Source: Triparma columacea
Taxonomy: Eukaryota > Sar > Bolidophyceae > Parmales > Triparmaceae
Length of the DNA stretch: 31,664 nt
Assembly (NCBI GenBank): GCA_030267965.1
Contig: BRYA01000262.1
Coordinates: forward strand, 3,673 to 35,336
Direction of reading: 5' to 3'
Each line of letters begins with the position of its first letter. Position 1 is the first letter of the stretch. The notes below the pieces were generated by a model, which was not told the origin of the DNA, did no database searches, and was given only the letters and a program-made list of their open reading frames with translations. This document shows, one piece after another, positions 1 to 9,044 of the stretch. The position numbers and the translations under genes were made by a program.

Positions 1-595
1 CGTGGGGGTAGGAGTAGGGGCGGGAGTAGCATTAGGTGCGGGAGTAGGAGTAGGTGCAGGAGTAGGAGTGGGTGCAGGCGTCGGGCTGTCACTGGGCCCA
101 GTGAATTCCATGCCGCAGGTGCAGGTGCAGTTGCCGGGGAAGTAGCTCCACTGCGAGGTAGCAGTGCCGGGGCCGCAGTTCCTGTTTTTGACTTGGTTGA
201 ACTCAGCTTCGTCGTCCTGGTTGTTCGCTGCGTTCAGTTTGCTTTGGATAACAGAGCAATACTTCGTCCTGTCGGTACTCGTGCTAGAGATCGGGTCAGA
301 TGTGTCCACACAGGTGGGTGCAGGAGTAGCTGCCGGGGTGGGCGCAGGCGTGGGGGTAGGAGTAGGGGCGGGAGTAGCAGTAGGTGCGGGAGTAGGAGTG
401 GGCGCTGGCGTCGGGCTGTCAGTTGGTCCAGTGAATTCCATGCCGCAGGTGCAGGTGCAGTTGCCTGGGACGTAATCCCACTGCCAAGTAGCAGAGCCGG
501 GGCCGCAGTTACTTTTTTTGACTCTGTTGAAATCAGCTTCGTCGTTGTCATTGTTCGCTGCGTTCAGTTTGCTTTGAATGACAGAGCAATGCTTC
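1..595 (-). CDS. Partial Cys-rich, Pro/Thr-linker modular extracellular-type protein
   Basis: The minus strand is open across the whole stretch with no start or stop, so both ends are missing: the window edge on one side and the N run at 596-599 on the other. Two modules lie 330 bp (110 codons) apart in the same frame. Each has about 60 residues with six cysteines, including the strings NCGPG and [13 protein letters not shown], followed by a Pro-Thr-Ala linker built on PTPAPT. The NCT sequence is a potential N-glycosylation site. Cys-rich modules on Pro/Thr linkers are typical of secreted or cell-wall proteins, so a surface or matrix role is likely, but I do not recognise the family. The Gly/Val-rich reading on the plus strand is only the complement of the PT linker. 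Confidence 0.6.
1..595. repeat. Tandem repeat, about 330-bp unit with internal GC-rich minisatellite
   Basis: The block around 101-300 recurs around 431-595 at a 330-bp offset. The GC-rich linker starting at base 1 recurs from base 349, an offset of 348, so linkers differ in length by 18 bp, which is in frame. The linkers are made of short units of the type GGAGTAGGGGC. The array runs off both ends of the sequenced block. Confidence 0.8.
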
Positions 596-599
596 NNNN
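596..599. other. Assembly gap (4 N)
   Basis: Four undetermined bases separate the modular Cys-rich reading frame from a different sequence context. The join may not reflect true adjacency, because the repeat array is exactly where an assembler would fail. Confidence 0.95.
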
Positions 600-1165
600 T
601 GGAGAGAGTTAGAAAAGTGTCCAATATATCCTCTTTGTGACGTCTAGGAGGTGTAAGTGCCCTTGCAATGGTAGTAACCTTAAGTGTGTCCCCATATCGA
701 CAGTAGTTATATTGATATACCTCTGTGATGGCCAAATAATCACACAAAACAATTGGGCCGATTACGAACGAGCATATGAGTGAGAGCTCTATTTTCTCCA
801 CATTTGGGGGCGTATGTGAGCCAAAGAGTGAATGGGTCGTACAACAATAGCAAGATTTGAGTTTTTGAGGAGAGGGTAGGAGTAAAGGCGCCCGATATTA
901 GTATAAAATTGACCTTGAAATTTGTTTCGGAATTCCAAAAACGATGACAAACTCAAATATTTTGGGGCAATTTTGAATTCGGAAAATTTAATTTTTAACC
1001 TCGGAAGGGTTAGAAATAAGTTCCGAAACTATTGGGACGACTATTATTAAGCATAATTATAATAATAAGCTCTAATTTCTCCACATTTAGGGGCACAATA
1101 GCAAAACTTGTGTTTTTGAATAGAGCGTATAAACACTGGCCTTGAATTAGCTCCCCCCCCCTCCT
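600..1165. repeat. Gene-free stretch with one full and one decayed copy of a dispersed repeat
   Basis: Bases 688-930 match the two copies at 30800-31014 and 31015-31228 in the same orientation. Shared strings include CCCCATATCGACAGTAGTTA, CCACATTTGGGGGCGTA and GTAAAGGCGCCCGATATT. A shorter, diverged copy lies at about 1070-1150, with CTCCACATTTAGGGGCACAA and AATAGCAAAACTTGTGTTTTTG. On the minus strand the full copy holds an open frame of about 50 codons (see findings). No conventional gene is visible here. Confidence 0.8.
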
Positions 1166-2132
1166 TCACTTCTTGTTATTCTTGAGTAGTTCGACAAGCT
1201 CCCTCTTCTCCGTAAGTCCCACCGCCTCCTTTCCTAGTCCCCCCTTCCTGATAGCAGCCTTAAGTTCCTTCACGCTCATTTCTTCAACCTCCTTCTCCTT
1301 AACAACGCAGCTCTCATCAACCGGAAGCACACCCTTGAGGAACTCAAGCCCGTCCTTAAGCTCCTCCACGGACACGCTGTGGGCGAGACCCTCGTAGGGC
1401 TTGAGCTCGTAGGCTGTGTGTCCTCCAGTGAGGAGGAGGTCCCTGGTCTTCTCTGCCATGCTGTAGTTTACCATGGGGTCGGCGAGACCGTGGCAGTGGA
1501 GGGTCTTGGTGGTGGCGCCGGAGGGGCTGAGGTTGAACTGCTTGGAACCGGCTAGGTAACCGCTCATTACTAACACACCGGCGAGCTTCTTCTCGGGGGG
1601 CATCTGGAGGCCGGCGAAGAGGCTCATGGCTCCGCCCTGGCTGAAACCGCTCAGGACCATCCTAGAGTATGGCAGGCCGGTGGCCAGGTGCTCCTCCTCC
1701 AGAATCCTAACCACCCTATCCCTGCTAGCATCGATGCCCTGGCACTCCTCGTTGGTCCTCTCGTCCAGACCCTTTATGTCGTACCAGCTGGGCATGGGCA
1801 TACCCATGTTAAGGCTGACAGGCTGGGTGGGGGCGGTGGGGAGGATGAACTTGGCGTAGGGGAGCTGACGGGACCACATGGAAGCTACGTCGGAGAAACC
1901 GTCGGCTGTGTCACCGAGACCGTGCATTATTACAATGAGGGCGGAGTGGGGGGTGGGGGGAGTTATGGTTATGGTGTCATTGGAATCTCGGGTTGTTGTG
2001 GGGATGGAGGAGCTGCCTTTGGTTGGATGGGTCGAGAGTGGGTCGAGAGTGGGTCGATGTTAGTGATAAAATGTGCCTGTAAGTGTAAATCAGCCAACAA
2101 ATTTGGTATTTACCTGATGTAAATGCAGACAT
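1166..2132 (-). CDS. Acyl-protein thioesterase / lysophospholipase-like serine hydrolase with SAP-like tail
   Basis: Cytosolic alpha/beta hydrolase of the APT1/LYPLA family, which removes palmitate from protein cysteines or acts as a carboxylesterase. Exon 1 is 2132-2114 (MSAFTS), the donor is GTAAAT, the branch point is CACTAAC near 2058, and exon 2 is 2016-1166, giving about 289 residues. The family HGLGD oxyanion loop is at 38-42. The nucleophile Ser is about 132 in GFSQGG, Asp about 186 in HGLADP and His about 219 in LAHSV, so the triad is complete. Family members are usually about 230 residues. The extra C-terminus (about 252-286, SVKELKAAIRKGGLG) looks like a SAP helix-turn-helix. The first exon is short and its AAAG acceptor was chosen on phase, so the extreme N-terminus is less sure than the rest. 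Confidence 0.85.
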
Positions 2133-2235
2133 GGCTCTTATTTGTGTATATAATGTTGTAAAGAGTATTAAACGATGTCTTGAGAGAAGCATTTGGAATG
2201 GCTGCAGATTGGGCATTTACAAGGGAATATTGTGA
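2133..2235. promoter_or_regulatory. Short shared promoter of a divergent gene pair
   Basis: Only 103 bp separate the start codons of the thioesterase (-) and the aspartic protease (+). The stretch is AT-rich with TATATAAT near 2148, but no specific site can be assigned. Transcription of both genes must start from here or from within it. Confidence 0.5.
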
Positions 2236-3786
2236 ATGGCCACTTTGGGGGGATACACCCATCAAAATACACGCACACGCATACGCACATACACATACAC
2301 ACTCCTAACACTAATTATCATCATAATTACCCTCATAATTACAATATACAGCACCATCACCTCCCACCGTCACCCCCCTCCCCTCATTAATGCACCATCT
2401 CTACCATCACGTCGTCTTAATACCAACCCAACTCCTCTTTCCTTCAATCCTCCTCCTCGTCTACCACTTTATATACCACTAAGTACCTCCGATGGCTCCC
2501 ATTACGTTTCAGTATCCATAGGTACTCCCCCTCAGAAAGTCTCCCTAATCCTAGACACCGGTTCCCACCATACAGCCTTCCCTTGCAAAGGTTGCACGGA
2601 GTGCGGGAAGGTCCACATGGACGATCCCTTCGACGTCGGAAATAGCGGGACAGCAACATGGACTAACTGTGAGGAGTGCGCGGACACTGGGAGGACAGAG
2701 TGCAAGGTGAGGGGGGGGTGGGGGGGGGGGGACGCCAAGTCGCGCCGCCCTATTTTACGGACACCGGTAATTTGCTACTGAGAAATGCTACTGAGAAATA
2801 ACGAAAGGAAGAAATCGGCGTTGTTACCACCAGCGCTAACACTAACCTCCCAAAACCTCCCCCAATAACCAGGATTCAAAGTGTGTATTCTCCCAGCATT
2901 ACGCCGAGGGTTCATCCTGGGAGTCTATCCAGGTAACCGACACCCTAAACCTCGGCCCCCCCTCAAGTCCCTCTTCAATCTCCGTCCTTGTTACGTTCGG
3001 TTGCCACATATCAGAGAGTGGTATGTTCCTCCAGCAGTACACAGACGGTATAATGGGTCTCGCCTACAACCCCTCCGGCGTGGCCGCCGCACTGACAGGC
3101 GGGGAAACTTCGAACTCCTTCGAACTCTTCACGATATGCTTCACGCCTACGGGGGGAGCCTTGGGGCTGTTAACAGAACCACCCCCAGATGCGGATTACG
3201 CAAACATCAAGGAGGGGGGGGACGGTTTCTACGGCGTTACGGTTGTTCGTGTGATGCTGGGTGTAACCTCTATAGCTTCCGTCGGTGGTGACGCGTTGAG
3301 GGCTTTCAACAGGAACCGGGGTGTTGTGATTGACTCTGGTACTACGGATACTTACTTGCCGAAGGTTGTTAGGGGAGAGTTCGAGGAGGCTTGGAGGAGG
3401 GAGACGGGGTGGGAACATGATAATGAACCGAGGAGGATTGGGAAGGAGGAATTCGAAAGACTACCGGACCTTGTATTCAAGGTGGAGGGGGGGGGGGAAA
3501 TTAGAGTTACCGCAAGCAGGTGAGTGCTGAAGGCAAAACCTGAAAAAGAAAGGAGAGGGGGGAGAGAGAGAGAGAGAGAAGTTACCCTAACATGCCCCCC
3601 CCCCCCTCCCCCCCAAGTTACATGGACAGTACAGGTAACGATTTTGGTGTTTACACGTCCAGGTTGTACCTTGAGGAACCCTCAGGTGCCATTTTAGGTT
3701 CCAACGTCTTCATGTACAGGGAGGTTTCCTTCGACTGGACAAGGGGAAGGGTAGGGTGGAGAGACGTAGATTACTGTGGGGGGTAA
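2236..3786 (+). CDS. Membrane-anchored pepsin-type aspartic protease
   Basis: A1-family aspartic endopeptidase, about 428 residues from three exons: 2236-2706, 2873-3519 and 3618-3786. The first catalytic motif is LDTGS in exon 1 and the second is IDSGTT in exon 2. The family flap and substrate-lobe features follow, with YTDGIMGLAYN and the closing GSNVFMYREVSFDW. A hydrophobic run at about residues 20-42, rich in Ile, Leu and Thr, looks like a signal peptide or signal anchor, placing the enzyme in the secretory or vacuolar system. Several Cys pairs, such as CKGCTEC, suggest disulfides. Intron 1 has CACTAACC before its acceptor. Intron 2 has CCCTAAC and a long C tract before AAG. No C-terminal membrane anchor is seen. 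Confidence 0.9.
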
Positions 3787-3966
3787 AAAAAGGGGGGGGA
3801 GGACGAATTTTGACAGTGATGATTATAACAACAATAACAACAACAACGAAGAGGGGGAGGGGGGGTATTTATTGATATACATATATATATTATTCTTTGA
3901 GGCTGAAAAAACTTATAAACCAGCTAATATTAACTATTATCATCATCATTATCCCGCTCTGGTTGT

Positions 3967-6136
3967 TCACTTTCCCTTCCTCACGAGCCTCCTTAGTGCC
4001 AGGAAGGACGTGAATATACACAGCCCCGTCATGCCCATCAGACAAACCTGACAAGTTCCAATGGTTAGGTAGGACTCAATGTTGAAGGTCTCCAGGAACA
4101 CGTCCCCGGACTCAAAGGGGCAGACGGACCTAGAGGCGCCGTCTATGGTAACGACGATGTACTCGTCAGGTCCGCAGGAGAGCTCGAGGCCCCCGTACTC
4201 GTTCGTCGCCAGGGCGGAGAAGGCGTACTTCATGGGGGAGATCCAGGGGATCCAGGAATAATAGACGGGGGTGGAGTCCGCGTTGAGGAAGAAGCCGGAG
4301 AACATCATTAGGGGCATTATTATCAGGGGAGCTACGAGGAGGGCGACGGCAATGTCGGCGAAGAGGGAGGCTAGGATTAGGCCCATGCTCATGCCAGCGT
4401 AATTTAGGGTCACCATGATCACCGCGGTGTTGAGGTACTTCGATCCAACGTTCTGGAAGCCGACGCTGAAGTACATTATCGTTACACCCGTCAGGGGGAT
4501 GAAGAAGTAGAAGGGTGCCTCGCAGGCGACCTTAGCGAGGAGGTACGGGCCGACCTTGTACAGCTGGTTCTCATAGTCCCTGATGAAGGAGGAGCGCTCG
4601 TTCCCGAAGGTGCTGAGGACGCCCATGATGCTGCTCATCATGCCGTTGGCTGACATGAAGAAGAGGACGCCGTTGCGGTCCTGGATGCTGTTCTGAGAGG
4701 AACCTAGCTGCCACCATATGGTAGAGATTATGAACGCAAACGCGACTGACTGCACCATCTGGGCTCGTACTCTGGGTTGTTTGTTGTTAGTGAAGCCTTT
4801 TATATATGATTGGACTCCACCCTCATCCTCACCTCATAGGGTTCCTCGTAGCCTCTCCCCAACTCCTCCTTAGCAGGAGCTTGAACTGTTCGATCATTGT
4901 GCTCCTGGTTGTCTCTTGCGGGATCTCGTAGGTCCCTTCCTCCTCCCCCCCCTTCCCGACCAGCAGGGTCCTCTGGCCCTCCCCCCCCCCCCGGCTCTCC
5001 CACGCGCTTCTCAGCTCCCTCTCCCTGGAATCCTGGTCGTACGAGGGGGCGGCCTCGAGCTCCGTGAGCACGTGCATGAAGAAGTAGTCGGCGGGGTTGC
5101 TCAGGGGGGGGCACTGGAAGCCAATGCTGCCAAAGTAGGAGACGGAGGCGTCGGCCGGACCGTGGTACACCACACTACCGCTCTGGACCAGGAGCAGGTC
5201 GTCGAAGAGCTGGAAGATGTCTGAGGAGGGCTGGTGGATGGTGGTGAGGACGGTGACGCCCCTTCCGCAGAGCTTCTTCAGCACCTTTATCACGCTAAAG
5301 GCGATGAAGCTGTCCAGCCCGCTGGTGGGCTCGTCCAAGAAGAGGATTTGTGGCTGCGCTACGCTGATCATCGCAATGGATACCCGCTTCCGCTCGCCCC
5401 CCGAGACCCCGATCACCTTGCTGCTCGGGTCCCCTATGTAAGTGTCTGCGCACTTGGTTAGCCCGAAGAGCTCGAGCGTCTCGTTGGCCCTAGACAGCTT
5501 CTCGGAACGGGACATCCCGCTGGGGAGGCGGAGGAGGGCGGCCATCTCAACGGTCTCCCGGACCGTCTGGGTGGCGAGCATGCAGTCGTCCTGCTGAACA
5601 TACGCAGAGAGGGACTGGATGTCGGAGTTCTGCTGCAGGGGGCGACCGTCGAGGTAAATTTTTGAGCCCTTTGCAGGGGTCACTCGACCTGCAAGAATGT
5701 TTAATAGGGATGTCTTGCCCGCTCCACTGGGTCCCATGATCGCAGTCAACTGCAGGCGGAGAGAGAGGGTCAGAAAAAGCAGTGTATGAGGAAGGACAAG
5801 GACGGGTTCATGAACATTGAATGGTGCCAGGCTGCCACTCTCAAGCGAGTTGAGGGAGCAGTTCATGAAGAGCAACAGATTATTTAAAAGAACAACGGTG
5901 TTCACTCCACCGCCCCACACTCTCTCGTGCCTTACCTTCCCCCCCTGGAAGTCCCCGTTGAAAGTCCCAGGTTTCAATATCTGCTTCCTTTTCCTCTCGC
6001 CCATTTCTGTTTTGCTCCTCAATTCCACCTCATATGACAACTCCGCCATGGACAGAGTCAGCGGTTTCGTATCTTCTCCCCCGCCCACAAATGCAGTGCC
6101 CTCCCCTCTCTCGACATATTCAATAACAGAAGCCAT
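3967..6136 (-). CDS. ABCG-type (White/ABCG2-like) half transporter
   Basis: ATP-driven exporter of lipids or hydrophobic compounds, about 640 residues, close to the roughly 650 of ABCG half transporters. Exons are 6136-5936, 5749-4833 and 4771-3967. The nucleotide-binding domain comes first, as the G subfamily requires: Walker A GPSGAGKTS at about 72-80, signature VSGGERKR, Walker B ILFLDEPTSGLD and the H-loop TTIHQPS. About six hydrophobic segments follow, starting with VAFAFIISTIWW. Intron 1 is in phase 0 just before the Walker A strand. Intron 2 has CACTAAC before CCCAG and separates the two domains. An ATG at 6205 is in frame, but MASVIEYVERG at 6136 is a better start. Like other half transporters it should dimerise; the substrate is unknown. 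Confidence 0.93.
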
Positions 6137-6463
6137 TATTATAAAACACCGATATTCAACTAAGATCCCGATTCGGTGTTTGTTAGCCCATGCTCCTATA
6201 GTCAAAAGTTTTCAGAGAAATAGCCAATTTTATAGCCATAGTCAAATAGGCACCCGTTGGAACCAATCAGATCGCCGCATTTGCGGATATATAGCCGTTA
6301 AATAAACTTTTTTTGCGAAGTTATAGCCAAAATTTTAGCCATTATCTATAGGAGCATGGGCTAGTGTTTGTCGATTTATTTGTCCAAACCGATTTGGGTT
6401 CGGAATTAACCAACCGTGGATAATCTCAAGCTGATTTCTACTACACTAATCTCGTTTTTTCTC
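6137..6463. promoter_or_regulatory. Divergent upstream region of ABCG and pirin genes, carrying the MITE
   Basis: The 327 bp between the two start codons are mostly the inserted element. Only about 40 bp lie between the ABCG start and the left target duplication, and about 90 bp between the right duplication and the pirin start. Promoter elements are therefore either very short or partly supplied by the insertion. No specific factor site can be named. Confidence 0.4.
6176..6371. mobile_element. 180-bp MITE-like element with 18-bp inverted ends and 8-bp target duplication
   Basis: TAGCCCATGCTCCTATAG at 6184-6201 is the exact reverse complement of the sequence at 6346-6363. Immediately outside, GTGTTTGT occurs at 6176-6183 and again at 6364-6371, a perfect 8-bp direct duplication. 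The interior has no coding capacity, carries several TATAGCC motifs, and has a small CCGCA-TT-TGCGG hairpin near 6275. Short length, inverted ends and an 8-bp duplication fit a non-autonomous DNA transposon. The duplication length points to the hAT group (P elements also make 8 bp). It sits in the shared upstream region of the ABCG transporter and pirin genes. Confidence 0.88.
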
Positions 6464-7706
6464 ATGTCATCCGCTCTTAAGGCCACCGCTTTGAAGTCTA
6501 TTTCGAAGATACTTCCTTCGCCAAGGTCGCACTGGGTAAGTTTTGATTTTTGGAGCCCTCCCTCCGCCTGGCCGACTCACCCTCCTTTTTCACTCTTCCC
6601 CATAAAAAGGTTGGGAATGGGTTTCACGTCTATCCAGTGTTCGCTGACATGGCATTTACCGAGGAGTTGTCCCCTTTCCTCATGTTCGATTACGCTGCTC
6701 CCAAAGAGTTCCCCCCCAACGCAGGCAAGCCCAAAGGGGTAGGGCAGGTGAGAATGATAAAAGAAGAGCAGTATGAGGAGTAGCGAAACGTCGACGTGAA
6801 CGCTCTACATAACCAATGAACCGACGACGTTAATGCTTTACGACGACGTTAACGCTTTACGGCTCGCTTCGCTCGTCGCATTTGTCGCAGCACCCGCACA
6901 GGGGTTTCGAGACCGTCACCTTGGCGTTCCAGGGGGAGGTTGAGCACAAGGACAGCACCGGGAATGAGGGCGTGATTGGTCCTGGAGACGTCCAGTGGAT
7001 GACTGCGGCTCGTGGCATCATTCATCAGGAGTTCCATTCGAAAGAGTTCAGCAAGAGGGGTGGCACATTTGAGATGTGCCAGCTCTGGGTGAATCTCCCG
7101 AAGAAGGACAAGATGATTCCCCCTGCTTACCAGCCCGTCCTCAAGACTGATATTGACAAGTGTGTGTCCCCCCTTTACGAACATTCTTCCAATGAGACTG
7201 CGTGTGAGGCCTCGCCTCTTGAAGCAGGGAACGTGAGGGTGATCGCAGGCAATTTCAACGGCGTCAAAGGAGCTGCCACGACACACACGCAGGTTGACAT
7301 GTGGGACATCACAATCGCGACAACCGACAAGGAGTTCGAGTTTGAGACCGTCAAGGGCAACAACGTCATTGTGTTCGTACGCAGAGGGGCAATCGAGGTC
7401 CAGGGGAAGCCGGTTGGCCCCCAGGGGGTGGCCATCATGAAGCGCGACGACAACACGAAGGTCGTCATCACGGCCAAGGAAGAGAAGTCGCAGATTCTCA
7501 TTCTCGCTGGAGAACCCCTGGACGAGGTGAGCACAAAACCTGAACTCTGATAAAAAGTCAAAGCTGGCTAACACGCAACCCTTGATTCCTCCCCTCTACG
7601 CTCCTCCCCGCAGCCCATCGCTGCCCACGGCCCCTTTGTCATGAACACATACGACGAGATCCGAAAAGCCAATATTGACTTTCACTCTGGTGACTTTGGC
7701 ACTTAA
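6464..7706 (+). CDS. Pirin-family protein
   Basis: Bicupin metalloprotein of the pirin family. Members act as transcription cofactors or quercetin dioxygenases and are found in nucleus or cytosol. Four exons, all joined in phase 0: 6464-6535, 6610-6747, 6891-7526 and 7614-7706, giving about 312 residues against the usual 290 or so. The hallmark metal-binding string HPHRGFETVT begins exon 3. HWVGNGFHVYP and SPFLMFDYAAP precede it, and GDVQWMTAARGIIHQEFH follows with the further His and Glu ligands. The C-terminal cupin ends with GPFVMNTYDEIRKA. Intron 3 has GGCTAACACG as a likely branch site. An in-frame GTG upstream is not needed as a start. Confidence 0.93.
6789..6860. repeat. Small tandem repeat inside pirin intron 2
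   Basis: A 19-bp unit, CGACGACGTTAATGCTTTA (6822-6840), is followed directly by CGACGACGTTAACGCTTTA (6841-6859). A looser copy lies at 6789-6808. The repeat is intronic, so it has no coding effect. Confidence 0.75.
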
Positions 7707-7838
7707 AAAGAATTTTCTGGGTTTAAACTGGAATTGCTTATTGTTTTGCTTCAAAAGTGGTAAAAAATAAGCAATTTGGTGTACATACATCGAATTCTGA
7801 AAAATTGCTTAAGCCGCTGCATTACTGTGTTGTTTCGT

Positions 7839-9044
7839 TCACTTCTTCTTACCCCTTCCCTTCTTCCCCTTCTTCCCCTTCTTCCCCTTCTTCTCCGTCG
7901 CATCTGCTCCTTCCGCTCCTCCCACATCAGCTACTCCCACATCAGCTACTCCCACATCAGCTACTCCCACATCAGCTACTCCCGCCGCCGCTCCCTTCCC
8001 TGTCTTTGATCTTTTCTTGACCAGTGCCTCACTCTCCCCCCTTTCGTTCAGCGGTCCCGTGCATAGCACCTTGTGCTCCCTCCAGTGCTTGACCTGACAC
8101 TCCCTCGAGCAGTAAGCGACGTTGCGACAGGGACACATATGGAGCTTGTCACGCTCCTTGGCGGTTAGTGCCTCGCAAACAAAGCAGCAGAAGGGACGGC
8201 CTTGAAGGTAATGTTTCGTGATGTTGGTGATTGTAGGATCGCGATTGGAAGGTGCGTAAGAATCGAATTTGTCTCGAACTACGTCGGAATCTGGCTTTCC
8301 GAGATGAAGAAATGTGGCGAACATCTTTATTGCGACATCTCTACTAAGGTAAGGTTGTCCTCCTTTGCACGCTTGGAAGCACAAACCAAACACAATATCC
8401 ACGTCGTTGGTGGTGATAATAGCACCGCGCGTGAGAAATAGCCTACATATGTCGTGTGCTCCATAACAGAACGTAAAAGCAAGTGGTGAAGTATCGCTAA
8501 TTTTTTCAAGAGGGGAAGCCACTGTCTTGTTCACATTTGCTCCATGATCGAGAAGTGCTATGACCTGATCAATGTGTCCCAAAACAACAGCAGCCACCAA
8601 AAGGTTGGAATGGTTGGAATGGCCCTCCACCGCCCCTTCGAATCGTAGGTCCTCATTAGGGTCAAGTCCATGTTCTAAGAGCAATCTCAAGATTGTTGAA
8701 TTGTCACTATTCTTCATTAATGTATCTGCGGCAAAATACATGGCTTCATTGTTGTCAAAGCCGGCCTCTAAGGTAAGCTTGACCATCTCAACATTATCGT
8801 ATTGAGAGGCGAGTGAGAGGACTGAAACTACCTCCCATTCCTCATCAACAGGCACTGTATAAACGCCTAACAAAACCTCAGGACCATGTTTCTTGGCATA
8901 CCCCTTGATGAGATCCCAGTCTTGTTCACCAGCCCATTCCAAGCACATCTGCTGATCGTCTGTCAAATCGTCCTTACTATGTACTGGCACCTTTGTGGTC
9001 TCTGATGAATTGTGAGACGATTGTCCCTCTGATTGTGACTCCAT
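7839..9044 (-). CDS. Ankyrin-repeat protein with C-terminal MYND zinc finger (paralogue 1)
   Basis: Single exon, about 401 residues from MESQSEG. An in-frame ATG seven codons further upstream exists, but the paralogue starts at the matching MDSQSEV, so 9044 is preferred. Three or four ankyrin-like repeats are visible, such as STILRLLLEHGLDPN and HIDQVIALLDHGANVN. The MYND finger follows with CFVC, MCPC, then YCSREC, seven residues to His and three to Cys, a full zinc ligand set. MYND fingers bind proline-rich partners, so this is likely a scaffold or adaptor. The tail is Lys-rich (KKGKKGKK) and holds four copies of GVADV encoded by a perfect 15-bp repeat. The gene looks more AT-rich than its neighbours. 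Confidence 0.85.
   Translation of the reverse strand: MESQSEGQSSHNSSETTKVPVHSKDDLTDDQQMCLEWAGEQDWDLIKGYAKKHGPEVLLGVYTVPVDEEWEVVSVLSLASQYDNVEMVKLTLEAGFDNNEAMYFAADTLMKNSDNSTILRLLLEHGLDPNEDLRFEGAVEGHSNHSNLLVAAVVLGHIDQVIALLDHGANVNKTVASPLEKISDTSPLAFTFCYGAHDICRLFLTRGAIITTNDVDIVFGLCFQACKGGQPYLSRDVAIKMFATFLHLGKPDSDVVRDKFDSYAPSNRDPTITNITKHYLQGRPFCCFVCEALTAKERDKLHMCPCRNVAYCSRECQVKHWREHKVLCTGPLNERGESEALVKKRSKTGKGAAAGVADVGVADVGVADVGVADVGGAEGADATEKKGKKGKKGKKGRGKKK
7921..7980. repeat. Four perfect 15-bp tandem units in the ankyrin-MYND gene
   Basis: CCCACATCAGCTACT is repeated four times without a mismatch and encodes a five-residue unit in the tail on the minus strand. The paralogue has about one unit (near 25230), so the array expanded after the two copies separated. 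Confidence 0.92.

Noticed and set aside
164..475. Plus-strand Gly/Val-rich reading frames
   Set aside because: They are the complement of the Pro/Thr linker of the minus-strand modular protein, whose Cys-rich modules repeat in frame.
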